Source: Oegoconia quadripuncta
Lineage: Eukaryota > Arthropoda > Insecta > Lepidoptera > Autostichidae
Length of the DNA: 64,000 nt
Reading direction: 5' to 3'
Assembly (NCBI GenBank): GCA_949316235.1
Contig: OX438754.1
Span: forward strand, 3,767,501-3,831,500
Below the pieces are notes generated by a model that saw nothing but the letters and a program-made list of their open reading frames with translations, did no database searches and was not told where the DNA came from. This document shows positions 13,101 through 28,100 of the stretch, in pieces. The translations under genes and the position numbers were made by a program. Each line of letters starts with the position of its first letter. The stretch's first letter is position 1.

Positions 13101-16100
13101 GAGAACGCATGGGATCGTGTGGTGTGATGATGGCCGTGGTTGACGGCGCGTTATTTAAAAAAGAAATGCATTTAAATTTGGAACAGAAATTCATTCGAGA
13201 GAGAGCTCGCACAGTCGCTCCCACAGTATTTAGGAAGATATTGTAATACTGTGGTCGCTCCAGAGCGGCTCCCATATCTTTATAATAAACTTTCCGCCCG
13301 CGGCTTAGCATGCATTGAATGACTTTATGGCGGAAATTTCTTTATCCCGCGGGAACTATTCACTTTATCGGGATAAAAATTATCCTATGTTTTAAGCCAG
13401 GGTATGTTCTACCTATATACCAAGTTTCATCCAAATTCATTCATCCGTTTAGCCGTGATTGAGCAACAAACAAACAAACATCCAAACTTTCGCATTTAGG
13501 TATAATATTAGTTAGACTATGTGATCCGTGTTAAAAAAGTGAATAAACAGAGTTAATATGTGCAGCACGGTGTGTCATTGACACACATGTTACAGTACCT
13601 TAGATAAAAAAGAAAGATACACACTCTACGATAGAAGTGAATCCAAACGGGGATGACCATTACACGCCTTTAAGCATACATACGCATCCAAAGGAAGTCG
13701 ATCGCACAGTCCCGTGCGCAGACACTGTTCGGAATATTTATTTCTTGGTGTAAGACCAACCGCGACAGAACCAAAAGACGTCTTGCTGTAGGTGTATATG
13801 AATCGAAAGCATAGACCAGTGGTGGGCAGCAGCGTCATGACACGGATCTACAAAACCATAGGTGATCTCTGAGCGGAATTATAGCAAATTCGACCATGGA
13901 AATTGGACTGATTCATGTCCAGTTAGAATTCTATAGATTGTTTACGACTTGGTGTAGCTGATCTACAATGTTTTTTTTATGCATGACGGGTTAACACGTG
14001 ACCTCAATCACGCCTGATGTTAAGTGAAGATGAGGCCGAAGGTGGAGGCGTACTGACCCGGAAACCCAAATATTTGGTGAACTGGCTATCTTATCTCTGA
14101 CAATGTAATATTACTATAAAACTAAATATATATATTTGGTTTAATCAGGGCATGTAAATTTCTTATTCGGGTTAGGGTGGGTAGTGGGTAGATACACAAA
14201 TTTAGTTTGCGTCATCAATTGGCACAATATAGAACCTGCGTACCTTGAATTTAATATTTCAACTAGTATATTATTGAAAATGTCAAACACATTAATTAAG
14301 CAACTTTCATCTCCTCTGTTCTGCAATATATAGGTATGTACATAAAACTTTTATTGGAAAAGGAGTTACAACACACATGAGCGTCTTTAGTAGGTAGATA
14401 AGTATTAGTCCTCTGTTGGATGTATCTTACGTAACGCTCTCCCAAGATGCGGTTCGTTCTTCCCAAAAGGCGGTTCGTTATCTAAGCCAGCATGCCGATC
14501 GACAATGTTGTTGTCTTAGATTAATGATTGGTCTCCGCGCCGCTACGACTAGATACCGCACTATGAAGAAAAAACAGGTTCCTGAATGCGGCAACTCAAT
14601 ATTGTAGTGTGTAGATTTATACAGTACTTACTGATGGTATGTGATGCCAGTATCTTTCTTGTTTTTGTAGTATTGTTATTACATAGTTTGACTACGCAAA
14701 CCGGCATTTTGCTTCAGTCTTAAACCAAAATTTGAAATTTGAACTTGTGGCGTGACTGGCGCGGGTACGCCGAATACGGCGTAGTATTTGTTGCCGCATT
14801 TTTCGAGTACGCCGACGGTATCTAGTCGTAGCGGCGCGGAGACCAATCATTAATCTAAGGTTGTTGTTATGGTTGGTTGAGATAACATAGCCTATTCCTC
14901 AAATAAGTTGGGAGTTCCTACGATACTTTCTCCTTCGACCTCGTTGGGCATAAAAAAAGTTTATTTACGAATATTGCACTTGGATTTCATTGTGAAGCAC
15001 GAGAACGAACGAAGAACGAAGACGAGACGAGAGAGAGTATTATATTTCAATGGCTTTTTCATGAACAGACTGCGGTGATTGTATGGTTAGCCTGACGGAA
15101 AAATACCCTAACTGTAGTAAGACTCAAAATTATTTTGGCTGGTAATCGTAAAATGGTAATGTGGTATACATCATTCATCATCATTGGCTTGTATGTATTG
15201 AAACTGTTTACCTGTGTGCATGCTGTGTTCACATCCAGTGGATACATTCAATTAATTATGTCGTAATGTTGGGTAAGACTAATATATTTTCAATTGTGTC
15301 CAGTTTTGTGAACCGTTAAAAAAAAAACAACAATCTTGGTTTTCCGCAATCTTGAGAGATGATCGTAGTTTTTCGGGGCTCTTACAAATATTTATTCTAT
15401 ATTCTTAGTCTCATACGTAGTTCTCTCTTTTGGGGAATGCGAGTAAACACAAAGTGACTTGGCGTGCAGACTCAACAGACCACTCTGAAAGATGATTTGC
15501 TTCATTTCCAGCCAGGCTCGGTTCCTTAACACTGCCAGTGTAAGCTGAATGAAATGTGTATGCATTTCATGTGTTTATTTCATTCTCACAATAAGCTTAC
15601 AGCAATAGTGAAAAATATAATTGAAAGCAGAAATTTTGTAAAATACTCATTTGTGACAATCTGGTATCTGAAAAAGGATAAATCTGTGTTACAGATCACC
15701 AGGTTCTCATCGAGATCTGGGGACCAATCGCGCTGTTTAGCTGAAGTAAAAAATGGTATCGCGCTATTTTTTTTTAACGATCATATCGTTGACGCTGCCA
15801 AAGTAAAACCAAACCCAAAATGTTTAGAGCTAACTACGAGTATTAAAAAAAATTAGTTTAATTCCCGTTCAAATTGATTAGCGCGATACGAAGTGTTCTT
15901 AACGTAACGTTTTTGGTTATGGTATTATCTTGATACTTGGCTTATATACTTGAACTTTACTGTCGTCGAGTGATCACATGTACACCAAACGAATCAATAG
16001 ACAATTTTCTTAGACTCTCATTTTGTTGCCTTATTCAATTTGCTCACTCACAAAAATCATACAAAAGACATCCGCGCGCGCGCATAATGTCATCAGTAAT

Positions 16101-19100
16101 TTGCGAACGCACTTTTTAATCCGGTTGCGCGAGTGAAAGTAGCAGTAGCGAAAAGGGCAAATAATCATGGTGATGGTGAGAATCGGTCTTTATAGCCACG
16201 ATCCGCTAAACGCAGCTACAGTCCATCAAATCACATGCAATACGCGTGTGTCCATAAACAAATCTATGCGACCGAACGACATGCTTGGCATCGTTTGACG
16301 CGTGTCACTGGCATAGTGTGTTTTGTCAAGATTATGACAAACGGAAAACCTGGTGGAAGGAGGTAGATTATTACCATTTTCTTCATTACTACTGTTGGTG
16401 TCGTGTGTATGACCAGTATAATTATTAATTAATCTATGTCTCGAATTCACCAATGAGAATGCCCATCACGCAGAGACACGAAATGTGTGGAGCAACTGCA
16501 GAGGGACTGCTCTCTGAACGCATCAACAGAATGCCCTCACAGACAGGCCGTCTTGTCGGTGACCAGGGGGCTAATCGCGCTATTTTACAACGGTTTTACC
16601 CACGGGTTTTACCGTTCCAACGGAACGTTTTGGTTATGGTTTAAATTTGGTTTAGCTGGTGTAAAAAATGGTATAGTTATTGGTAACTATACCATTTTTT
16701 GCTTTGGAGCATAAATTGAAAATTTAGAAAACTCCCGAGAAAACTAGGGATTAAAACAAAACGGCTGAACCGATGTTTATGAAACATGTCTAAGAAAGAA
16801 CCGTAAGACCTGCTTTCTTAAAAAAAACCGCATCTAAATCGGTTCACCAATTTAAGGGTAGATTGACACAGACACACACACACATTGCGGTCAAATTTTT
16901 TTGCTAACCCGTTATATATACAGTCAAGTGCTAGCCCGTTGTGCATACAAATAAAACTTGCTGGAAATTATACATTTTTGGAAATTGGAATAGAAGGGTT
17001 ATATTATCACTCAGCACATTAGATCAGACAAAACCTGCACATCCTACACAGCGAACGGTCTTACCTCACTATACGGTAATGCAAAATCAACCATTTTGTA
17101 AATTTATCCATATATCTCGTGTGTTAATGAAAACGCGCCCAATCATTTTCGTTGGCGGTCAACTGGTCACCACTGTGCCATTGCACCAAGACGCGGCGCC
17201 GGCGCCTACGCGTTGAAACCACAGAATATTTAATAGTACTCGACTCTCTAACAGTCATGAGTGGCGTACATGTAGGTGGTAGCAACACATTAATGGTCTA
17301 TGCATCGGACACTAAATCTTACATACAGTCAATGCAGAGAAACATGACCCCGTACTGACAATCATAGGTCCGTATAACAGAATACCACCACCACCTTTTT
17401 TACCACCTCCGTGGCTCAATGTAAACAACATTGAGTTTACGATTCGGAGGTCGCGGGTTCGATCCCCAGCGGGTTACGTATTTAGTACTCGATTTGGTTG
17501 GTGGTAGGGCATTATAAATGTCCGCCTGGCTAGCTACCGCCATCTTATCTAAATCCGCCGCCAAGTAGCAACGTTAATAGCATTGTTGTATTCCGGTTGT
17601 CGGTAGAGATAAGATCGGTCAGTACGCTTCCACCTTCGACCTCATCTTCACTTAACATCAGGTGTGATTGAGGTCAAGGGCTAACCCGTTGTGCATAAAA
17701 AAAAATATACTTGTATTTATCTTATCACATTACATATTATGTTATTACTTTATAAAGAATTGAATTTAAAAATAGTTGGTTATATTAAAATAGCCTTTAT
17801 CGGATAGCAGTGTTTACTTTATAATAAGTGATTTTAAACTTGAAGTGTCAACGAAAGTTATTGGGTATGTATACATATATATGTTGTAGACTGGCAAAGA
17901 AAGTGACGAGAGTTGAGATTAATTTGTAATGGTAGTGCTTGGTCTCGTAGATTGTGAAATCTCCTAATGATATATATTATCTCTGTCATTTTCACTCATT
18001 ATAGTTATTTTAGGAACTTATCAAGCTAAATAAAAGATGGTCAAGTGTGAGTGGCTCTCATGCTCTGAGGGTTCTACATATAACATACCTTTAGTTTTGG
18101 TATGTAAATACGTTTAGAAATGTCGTATCTTCTTATTGCGTTACATTAGAAATTAGGATTTTATAACGGCGTTTCTGAGACAAAGGGGCATTACATACAG
18201 ATAGATAGACGGTCGTTTAACAAAATGTTCCTAAATGGGTTCCGTTTTTTCAATATGAGGTACCGAACCCGAAACCGCTGGGGATCGAACCCGCGACCTC
18301 CGAATCGTATACTCAATGTTGTTTACATTGAGCCACGGAGGCGGTTAAATTTAATAATAATGACTTTTAAGAATTAATAATAGGTTTTCGTCTCTTACCA
18401 TACGAATAAATACATATTTCGAACACTTACAGCAATCATGACTCCACCGACAAGAGCATAGCTCTTAAATTGAAGAGTCAGAGACACCAATCATGTAGTT
18501 CCAAACTAAGCAAGATTGTATCTTATTATAGATAGATAACGGCTAAACATATATAAATATTTATATAAACATCCATGACTCGGGAACAAATGTTCGTACT
18601 CATCACACAAACACTTACCTACCCCTCGCGGGATTCGATCCCGCTACCGTTGGTATCGCTGATAGGGTCACTATCCACTACACCAATCGGTCGTTAACCT
18701 ACATTAGGTATTAGACATCAAAATACCACGTCATTTAAAAATAATCAAGTAATTAATAACTAATAATTAAATAATTATTTACAAAATATTGCAACGCGTC
18801 TGAAAGTCAAAAAGATGATTATGTAATTATTCATGTAGGTACCTAAATAACATAATCAAACTACAAGTTGCATGAAAAATGTGAATAATAATTAATAAGT
18901 CATTTGAACAGCCTTTAGTCAAAGTCAAAGTAAAAAATGCTTTATTATGTAGGCACACACACTACACTTCAAATAGTCAATTTTGCAATTTTTACACGAC
19001 TGCCCAAGAAAGGAGGGTAATGTATTTCGAGTGTATGTATGTATGTATAAAATAATAAATAATAATAAAAAAAAATTATTTCGGACATGAATCATCTAAT

Positions 19101-22100
19101 ACCAAACTAAGCAATGCTTATTATTATGGTCTCTAGAATAAACATACATAAATATTCATGACTCGGGGATAAATGATCGTATTCATCACACAAACATTTA
19201 TCCTTCGCGGGATTCGAACCAGCAAGCATTGGTTTCGCTGACAGGGTCACTATCCACTACACCAACCGGCCGTCAAGATGTATGTATGTCCGTTCCTTTC
19301 GCGTATTCTGTAGCCTAAACGGCTTTTTTTTTTTTTTTTCTGAACAACGGGTTGTTACTTGACCTCAATCACACCTGATGTTAAGTGAAGATGAGGTCGA
19401 AGGTGGAAGCGTACTGACCCGGAAACCCCAACACATTTGGAGGACTGGCTATCTTATCTCTGACAACCGGAACACAACAATGCCATTAACATTACTGCTT
19501 GGCGGCAGATTTAGATAAGATGGTGGTAGCTAGCCAGGCGGACATTTAAAATGCCCTTCCACCAACCAAAATGGCTTCGATTTGGAAGTGCATGGTGTCG
19601 TTAGATTCGTCTTGATCTCTGGAGTGTCGTAGGATATATTTTCTAGTAAAATATGCTGTCGGGTTATTTGGTTTTTAAATACTATAATAGATAAGCTATT
19701 GCATGTTCAAAATACAATTTTCCCCTGAGAAGAACAAGCTGATAAATCCATTTGCATCGCATTCCATATGGGATTTGTCCTAATCGGCAACCTGGGCAGA
19801 CGGGTTAGCGATCGCAGATTGTGATCTCCGCACCAATGACGCTGCTCCTCACTTATCTTTTACCACACCATTGGGAAGAGATGGGTTGGTTAGATATATG
19901 ATTAGAGAAGATAGTTTGATTTTCCTTACAAGTTAGCCTCCTACAACACAGCGTTTACGAATCGGAGGTAGGTTCGATCCCCAGTTTTAGTACTCTGTTT
20001 GGTTGGTGGCGTTGATCCGTCTGGCGAGCTATCACCATCTTATCTAAGTCTGCCGCCAAGTAGCAATGTTAATAGCATTGTTGTTTGTAAAAGAAAAAAT
20101 AGCTTGTCCCCCAAATAAGATGGAGTTTGCAGGTCAGTACGCTTCCACCTTCGGCCTCATCTTCACTTAACATCGGGTGTGATTGAGGTCAAGTGATATC
20201 CCGTTGAGCATAACAAAAAAGAGAAAATAAGGGAAAATGCAGCTTTGGTAAGTATTGGTGTAGTGCAATGATAAATTTCTACTTTTTTCTCAGTTTGAAA
20301 AGGATGGAAGTCGTATAAAATGTTTCGCACATCTAATAGCATTGAATTTAGCTTAATCTACCCACTCCGAAATGTTAATTAAAATTAGCCTACGTAATAA
20401 AAAAGACTAGTTCTAAGTATCGACAAGAAAAACCTATCCTCGAGTCCATCGTGGGAATCGTAAGAATTGCTCATTTTCATACTCAATGGTAAGCACTTGA
20501 CCTCAATCACAAATCGGTAGATGGGTGCGCTCACCTAGAACCGCCAATGTGGATTGACAATCTTATCTTAAGTACCTTGAACTGAACAATGCACTTAACG
20601 CTCTGCTGCGTTTTCTTATTAAATCAATGATGTTATGGATGTTTTCATTTATAATATAAGTATTTATTTATAAAAAAAAATGTATTTATGTAGTATATCA
20701 ACCATTGGTATCCACAACACAAGCCTAGTTGCTTAGTGTGGAACTAGATGGCATTGTGTGTATGCCCAAGGATATTTATTTTTGTATTATTTCTTTATTT
20801 ATTGCTTATTTATTATTTATTATTAATTTATTAATTATATTGATAGTACACATTTGTCTACGCTTGCTTATGAGTACAACCAGGTTCAAAAGTAGGTATC
20901 CAGTCGCGTTTAAACGAATCAGATTTAATCGAACACCTAATCGTATTTATGGCAAGTATTGATAAGTAAATTATGTGTCCGCCTGTGTGGCTCAATTAAA
21001 CACACAACTTAAGTTTTACAAAACGAGGTCAGTTTGGTTGGTGATATATAGGGTAGGTCGAATCTGGTGGGATGTAACCAGGACGGCGCCTAGTACACGC
21101 TGTAGGACTGCCTGGCGTGGCAGTCCGAGCGTAGAGACATGGTCGGCCGGATCGGACTAGATCCCGTCAGCAGTAATCGTGTCTGCTGGCGAGCGAGGAG
21201 GGTTGGAGGGCAGCGGCCTCTTTGGGCGAGGCAGTCATGTTCCAGGAGGCCGCGGAGCGGGAAAGTGAGAGGGCTGACCCGCCCGGGATTCATACCGCAC
21301 GCTGATCGCGGTGTGAGGTGCAACAGGGCCCCACGCGGAGAGAGGCTATAGGCCTATCCTTGACCGCCACAGTCCGATGACCTTCAGTAGACGTTGTGTC
21401 GAGTGCCACTGTTGATTCTAGTTTACAGGAATTACAGTGGGGATGAGTGGGGATTAATAAAACATTCTCAAGATTGAGAACAGTCTTGTGACCGGTCTCA
21501 AGTAAACGTGTTGATTAATAAACCTAACTTGAGACCTGAAAAGCACGTGCATACTCAAGCAGTACTCACTTGAGAGGTGCGCGTATTAATAAACGAAACT
21601 CAAGACTATCATTCATTCGCCGCTGAGGTGAATACTTGAGAAGTGATCTCAGCTGAGTAGACCTCAAGATTGGTTTATAAATTAGCACGGAGCTTAAAGC
21701 ATCAATTTAAGACGCATCTCGGTTGATACAGCCTCAAGACATTTATTAATACGGGTCTTAGATTATCTCTGGCCAGTCCCCCAGATAAGTTGGAGTTTCA
21801 GATGACCGCTCTCCCACCTTCGGCTTCATTTTCACTTAACATCAGCCATAGCATGACTAATACGAAAAACGTATATGTGACGCGAGATTAATGACCTGCT
21901 TTTTCGTTTGGAGCGAATTATACAACTATCCCACTCTCACTCCTACGTCACGGTCAAGCGCTAATCTGTCGTACATAAAAAGACAGTAGTAGAATTAAAA
22001 ATATTTTTCATTAACAATTCAAAGCCACTAGTAAAATTCTTAATCGTTTGAGCTGGGTCTGGTATGCAGTTATGAACCGTATTGTACCTACCCAGCTCTT

Positions 22101-25100
22101 TTTGTACAGGGTTTTTCCATATACCTTATTCAAGTTACGATTTTGATTAACAAAAAAAACCTTGGTCAAATGAAATAGGTACCTATTACAGTAATAGGTG
22201 TTACCTGCATGGGGAAAAAATCATATTTTGGCGTTTTTGCTTGATAAGTTGAATCACCTTACTTTTCATGAACAAAAAATAAATGTATGAACATTTCTGG
22301 GTTACGTGCCACATTTAGTTCAACAGTTTACGCTACTATTACGCGTTATTACCATATTTATTAGATAACATTTTTTGTATGCAAAGATATTAAATCCCCG
22401 GGTAATAAGTCAAATACTGACTTAACTTCATGCTAAAGTTGGAATAAGGTATGCTGTATGTTGTGTATGTTTAATAAAAACATACACAATGTCGGGTAAT
22501 AAACCCGACAACGGCGAAGCTAAATTGAGGGTAATGTATTCAATATTGTCTATATGGTCACCATCTTCACGATTTGAACAAACTAATTGACGTCGTTAGA
22601 TTGTAGGTCCCGGGACTCCCATAGGGTATATGTCGCCCTGATAAACCCAACATGGCGGTCACGAGACGTTCACTGCTCAACTTTGGCCTCCCCCATAGAA
22701 TTCCAGAGTGGCCGGTAGGAAGCGGCCTGTATTTTTGATAAAAAAAAATTAAACTACCTATGCCAATACCTTCTATTTCACTTACCTAATATGCCCTATT
22801 CTTTTCCTTACAGTAAACAGCGTCGGGCGGTGTTTTTTTTTATGCACAACGGGTAGCACTTGACCTCAATCATATTAAGATTAAAGGATTATCTGTGGCT
22901 TTGTCTTAGTCGTGTGTGTGAAAAAAAGAGCGCGAACTTTAAGTGGATAGGGCGGATTTTTTTAACTTAGATAATTTTCATAGATTAATCTTTTGGTTGT
23001 TGTTATAAAAATACTTTCTGCCCCTCATCTAAGACGCTGATGAACGAATCCAGTGATGGGCGTCCTTCACTCAAGAGGAAAGTAGATTCCTTGACGGAAA
23101 ATTCTATACCAATAAAAATGGCGGTAAAATTTTTACAAAGCAAAAGAGGTCTCTTCAAGGACTTCAATCATATTTATGTTGAAGATGATAAGAAAGACTA
23201 CCCCATATTATTAACATCCTCTGATATGAACACAAATATCAATTTATTACATACCAGCAAAGTTATGAAAACTGTACAAGGAGTCGAATATGTGAAAGCT
23301 GTAGGCCCAACACTAATAAAGGTTTTCTTTAAAACAAAAACAAATGCAAATAACTTCTTATTACATAAAGATTTATTGGAAAAACAGAAATGGTCAGCTA
23401 AAATTCCGTATGATAGGTTAGAGAGTCAAGGCATCATCAAGGTACCGACAGAAATTACAGAGGAAGAGTTGCTCAGCGACCTCAAAGCTTCCGTTGAGAT
23501 TATCGGTGTGAAGCGCTTTCAGAAGAAAATGTCAGATGGCAGTTACACACCTCTACCAACTGTTTTAATCACATTTCTGTCTTCATCTCGGCCAGATCAT
23601 TGTACACTTGATCATATATGGTTTGACATCCAGGAATACATCAAACCGTTACTGCAATGTTTTGTTTGCTACAAATTCGGCCATGGCAGTAGATCCTGTA
23701 AAGGAAAACAGATTTGCTCAATTTGCTCAGGCAATCATTTCTTCAAGGAGTGCACAGATAAAGACAATATTAAATGCAGTAACTGCGCAGGACCACATGT
23801 GGCCATCTCATCATCATGCCCACAGAAATCAGCAAAATTAGCTGATATTAAAAACAAAATACAGGGTAAAATAACATACGCCTCAATTGCATCACGACCT
23901 GCCACTTCTAACTTCCCAACCGTGAGTGATACTTTAGGTATGAAGTCCACATCTGATTTTAGTAAATCTCCACATAAGCGTGCCCTTATTACTGACATTC
24001 TGAACTCTGATTTAATTATTAATATTATAACCAAAACTGTTATAGAAATTATTAAAATGAATGCAAAAAAAGAATCACAAAATCCTTCCGGTCCTATTTC
24101 TACCAAATTAATTAAGGAATTGCTCATTACAAACTTTGCTTCTTAATGGATTGTAGGGTTTGTAAAGGGCAGCTCAATATACTCCATTGGAATTGTCGTA
24201 GTATATTATCCAAATTGGACCATTTTAAAAATTTCATTAAAGACTTTGACAACATTGATATTATCCTACTCAATGAGACTTGGTTAAATTCTAACAAAAA
24301 TTTTAAATTACCCGGCTATAATGTTATTAGAAGAGATTCAGATCATCCTCATGGAGGCATTGCTTTATGTATTAAAAATAACTATCTGTTTAATGTGATT
24401 GATACTCCCTTTTCATATGACTTTCAAAACATACTAGTCTCTGTACAAATTAATAATATTTCGTTAGTCATATTATGTATATACAGCCCACCTCCACCTA
24501 ATGGTAAGTTTGATATTAAGTATTTGAAAGAAGTGTACACTAAAATTGATTCCAGAAATTCCTTAATAATCGGTGACTTTAATGCTCACCACATCTCTTG
24601 GGGATGTAGAGACAATGACAGAAGAGGTAATATTATACACTCTTTTATGGATAGCAATAACTTGGTATGCTTAAATGATCACACAGCTACAACGCTTGCA
24701 CCATTCGGCCAACAAGGTAATGTCTTGGACCTAGTATTTGCGTCACAAACAATAAGCTCAAGCTGTTCTTTTTCTGTTCTTGATGATCTTCTCAGTAGCA
24801 ATCACTTTCCTGTATTAGTAAACGTTTTATTTGGTACAAACTGCCATTGCGAGGATACTGGGGACTCTTACATTCAATATCAAACTCCCTCCGCTCACTC
24901 GGTGTCAGAAGTAAACTTGAATAAAGTAGAATGGTCAAAATTTACTGAAATTTGCGAAGCTAAATTCTCTAATTTTCATAGAAATACAGATCCCGTTGAT
25001 CCCATTGCAGATTATACCGACTTCATTCAATTAATTATCGACACTTTGATGACGTTTCCCAAGAAATCGTATTGCCATAGTAGAAAACGCAAAACTATGA

Positions 25101-28100
25101 TTTGGTGGAACGACGCTTGCCGCCAAGCAGTTCTCCGAGCCAAATTAGCATTTAATTCTTTTAAAAAATTTCCAAGTATGGAAAATTACATTTTATACAA
25201 ACAATTCGATGCAAAGAAGAAAAGAACTTTAATTGAGCAAAAACTTCTGAGCTGGTCTAATCTTTGTGCATCGTTTAATCGCATGACCTCCTCTAAGGTC
25301 ATATGGGACCACATTCGTCGATTTAAATTTTCAAAGGAACGTCAATCTAACAATAACTTACCTTTTTTTCAAAGCAATAGTGTTAATGCCTTGAATTTTT
25401 TAGACAAAATTGCACCGTCCTGTGCTGATATTGACTCGTCTCAATTAGCAAATTATTTTTCTTCTGCTGGCTCTATGTCAGCGCAATGGCTCCAAAACCC
25501 ATTTCAAATAAATGAACTTCTTGCTTCATTAGGGAATAAAAGGAATACTGCTCCTGGCCCTGATTTCATTCCATACATTGTCATCAAGAATCTGCCAGCT
25601 ATTGCTTTAAAAATTTTACTAGACATTTTTAATCAGTTGTGGATAAATAATGTTATTCCTCCCAGTTGGAAATCCCAAAATGTAATTCCAATTCCAAAGC
25701 CTAACAAAGATCCCAATACCATAGACTCTTTTAGACCCATTTCTTTGACCTCATGTTTTTCAAAATGTTTCGAAACTATGTTGAAAAACAGAATAGAATG
25801 GTTCATAGAAAATAATAATTTAATTCCCCATCAACAGTATGGATTTCGTAAAGGCAAAAGTACTATGGATAATTTAAGTTGTCTGATTGGTGACATTCGT
25901 AATAACTTTAGAAGGTCTAAATATACATTGGCAGTATTCTTGGACGTCAAAGGTGCTTTTGATAATATAGACCATTGTTATTTAATTAAAAGTTTGGCTA
26001 CTCTAGGTATTCCAGGACATATTTTGTCCTGGATTTTTAATTTTCTTAACAACCGCAAGGTATCGTTAAAGATTAAAAACAAATTTTATGGACCCAAGTC
26101 CAGCTTCAAAGGTACGCCCCAAGGCTCAGTTATTTCACCCCTTATTTTTATCCTTAGTTTGGTTGAACTCATGAAACGTATTCCAGAACCTATTAAATAT
26201 TCATTTTTCGCTGACGATATTGTTGTCTATGTAGATTGTCAAAATTTGGCACACGGTGAGATAATTATGAATGAATTTTTACAAGATCTATCTGGCATTA
26301 TGACGAATGATCTGAAACTTGAAGTTAATATTAGCAAAAGTTCAGTGATTGTATTTTCTAAAAATGGATTTTTACAGCCAAAAATTTTGTATAATAACAT
26401 ACCCATTCCAATTCAGCCTTTTGTTAAATACTTAGGTATCATTTTGGATTTTGAGCTGTCTTGGAAATTACATATTGAATATATTTGCAAAAAAACGGAA
26501 TTAGGGTTAAACATTATGAGATCATTAGCCGGTCTTAAGTGGGGTTCCGATCCTAAAGTACTTAAAACTTTATATGTTGCGACACTCCGAAGTCATTTCG
26601 ATTATGGGTGTCTTTTCTTTAATGATGCCACCAGTCATTTGCTTAAGAAACTAGATGTTGTTCAGAATAAAGCTTTGCGTGTTATTACTGGGGCTATGAT
26701 GTCTTCCCCGATAAATTCATTGGAAGTTGAAGCGGGTATTCCACCGTTATTCATCAGAAGAGCATATATTACAGACAAATATTGCTTGAAACTTGTCAGT
26801 CGTGACAATGTTATCGTCCCCAGATATTTAGAGCATTTTAACATTCCTAATTATAATTCAATACCTGTTAATGTATCCACATCATTGAGTGACTCTATAG
26901 CTTATCTAAACTTTGAATTTCAAGATATTATTTATTGGACCTATCTTTTACCTTGCTTTAGTTTTGATTTTCATAGTATTGTGATGAGTGTGCCAATCAA
27001 TTTAACTAAATATGAGGATAAAACTGAACTTTTCGAATATTTAGACGGCAAACGAGAATATACCAAGATTTATACAGATGGTTCCAAAACTACTAATAGA
27101 ACTAGTTTTGCTTTTTATGATTCTTTTTTAAAAATAGGCAAAGTATTTAATTGTAACAATTTATTTTCCATATTTTCTGCCGAAATTTTGGCAATTGTTC
27201 ATGCTATTCTCCATGTTGTGCAGATGCAGGACGTGCAAAACACTCATAAGAGAATCCTAGTATTAAGCGACTCTATGAGTGCTCTGCAGGCTTTGCAAAG
27301 TCAGTGTATTGATGCTAGAACTAACTATCTAATTTATGTGGTAAGACAAAAAGTGTTTCAACTTATAAACAGAGGAATTGTTGTTGAGTTTTGTTGGGTC
27401 CCTGGTCATTCGGGAATATTAGGTAATGAGTTGGTCGATGCTCTTGCTAAATCTGTTGACAATGTATTAGATTGTAGTTATAAAGTACCTTATACTGACT
27501 TGACGCTATTTGCAAAGCAAGTAATGTTGACACGGTGGAGTAAGAATCTAGACGCCAGTAGAGTTATAAAAGGCAAATGGTTGTCTGAAATTCAACCTGT
27601 TCCCTGTACAAAAACTTGGTTTGAGAAATCCAAACACTATCCTGGCAGAAAATTTATCACTACGTTATGTAGATTAAGAATAGGTCACTGTAAGTTCCCT
27701 GATCATCTGTTTAGACTTAAGTTATCAGATAGTTCATCTTGTACATATTGTTTAGGTAATTTTTGTAATCTAGATCATTTGTTTTTTGTATGTCCTAAAT
27801 TTTCCCTTCAGAGATTATTATTCATATGTATGTGCCAGGAGGCGCTAGGAATTAGGAACATACCATGCTCTTTGCAAGAGCTGCTCAAACACCCTGAGTT
27901 GTATAATATCATTTATAATTTTGTTACCAGTACTTTTAGTAAACTGTATATATAGTAGGCAATTTAGGCATAGTTTTCTTTTTTTCTCTCTCATTTGTTT
28001 TCTGGAAAGAATTTTGTTTTGTTTTTATTAGATAAGTTGGTTTTAGTTTTATGAGTTCCATGTATTATTCAATTTAGTGCCATGGTTTCGGCTAATGGCT

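Larger units (their letters stand above)
20978..21850 (+). repeat. SINE-A remnants flanking a GC-rich block and a TIR element
   Basis: A degenerate head at 20978-21055 and a tail piece at 21763-21850, in the same orientation. Between them lie a GC-rich repeat (21060-21440) and a TIR element (21452-21760), which suggests one SINE broken by two insertions. Confidence 0.5.

Noticed and set aside
16060..16085. CG dinucleotide run as a promoter
   Set aside because: Only about 12 bp of alternating CG with no gene start nearby.
18275..18344. tRNA-like segments with A and B boxes (also in SINE-B and SINE-C heads)
   Set aside because: They recur as the 5' ends of long repeats with the same bodies and do not form a full cloverleaf; they are SINE heads and not tRNA genes.
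21090..21351. GC-rich overlapping frames on both strands
   Set aside because: Open only because GC-rich DNA has few stops; the block recurs at 58905-59035 as a repeat.
23735..24127. Minus-strand frames inside LINE ORF1, ORF2 and the copia polyprotein
   Set aside because: Shadows of long, domain-bearing plus-strand frames.
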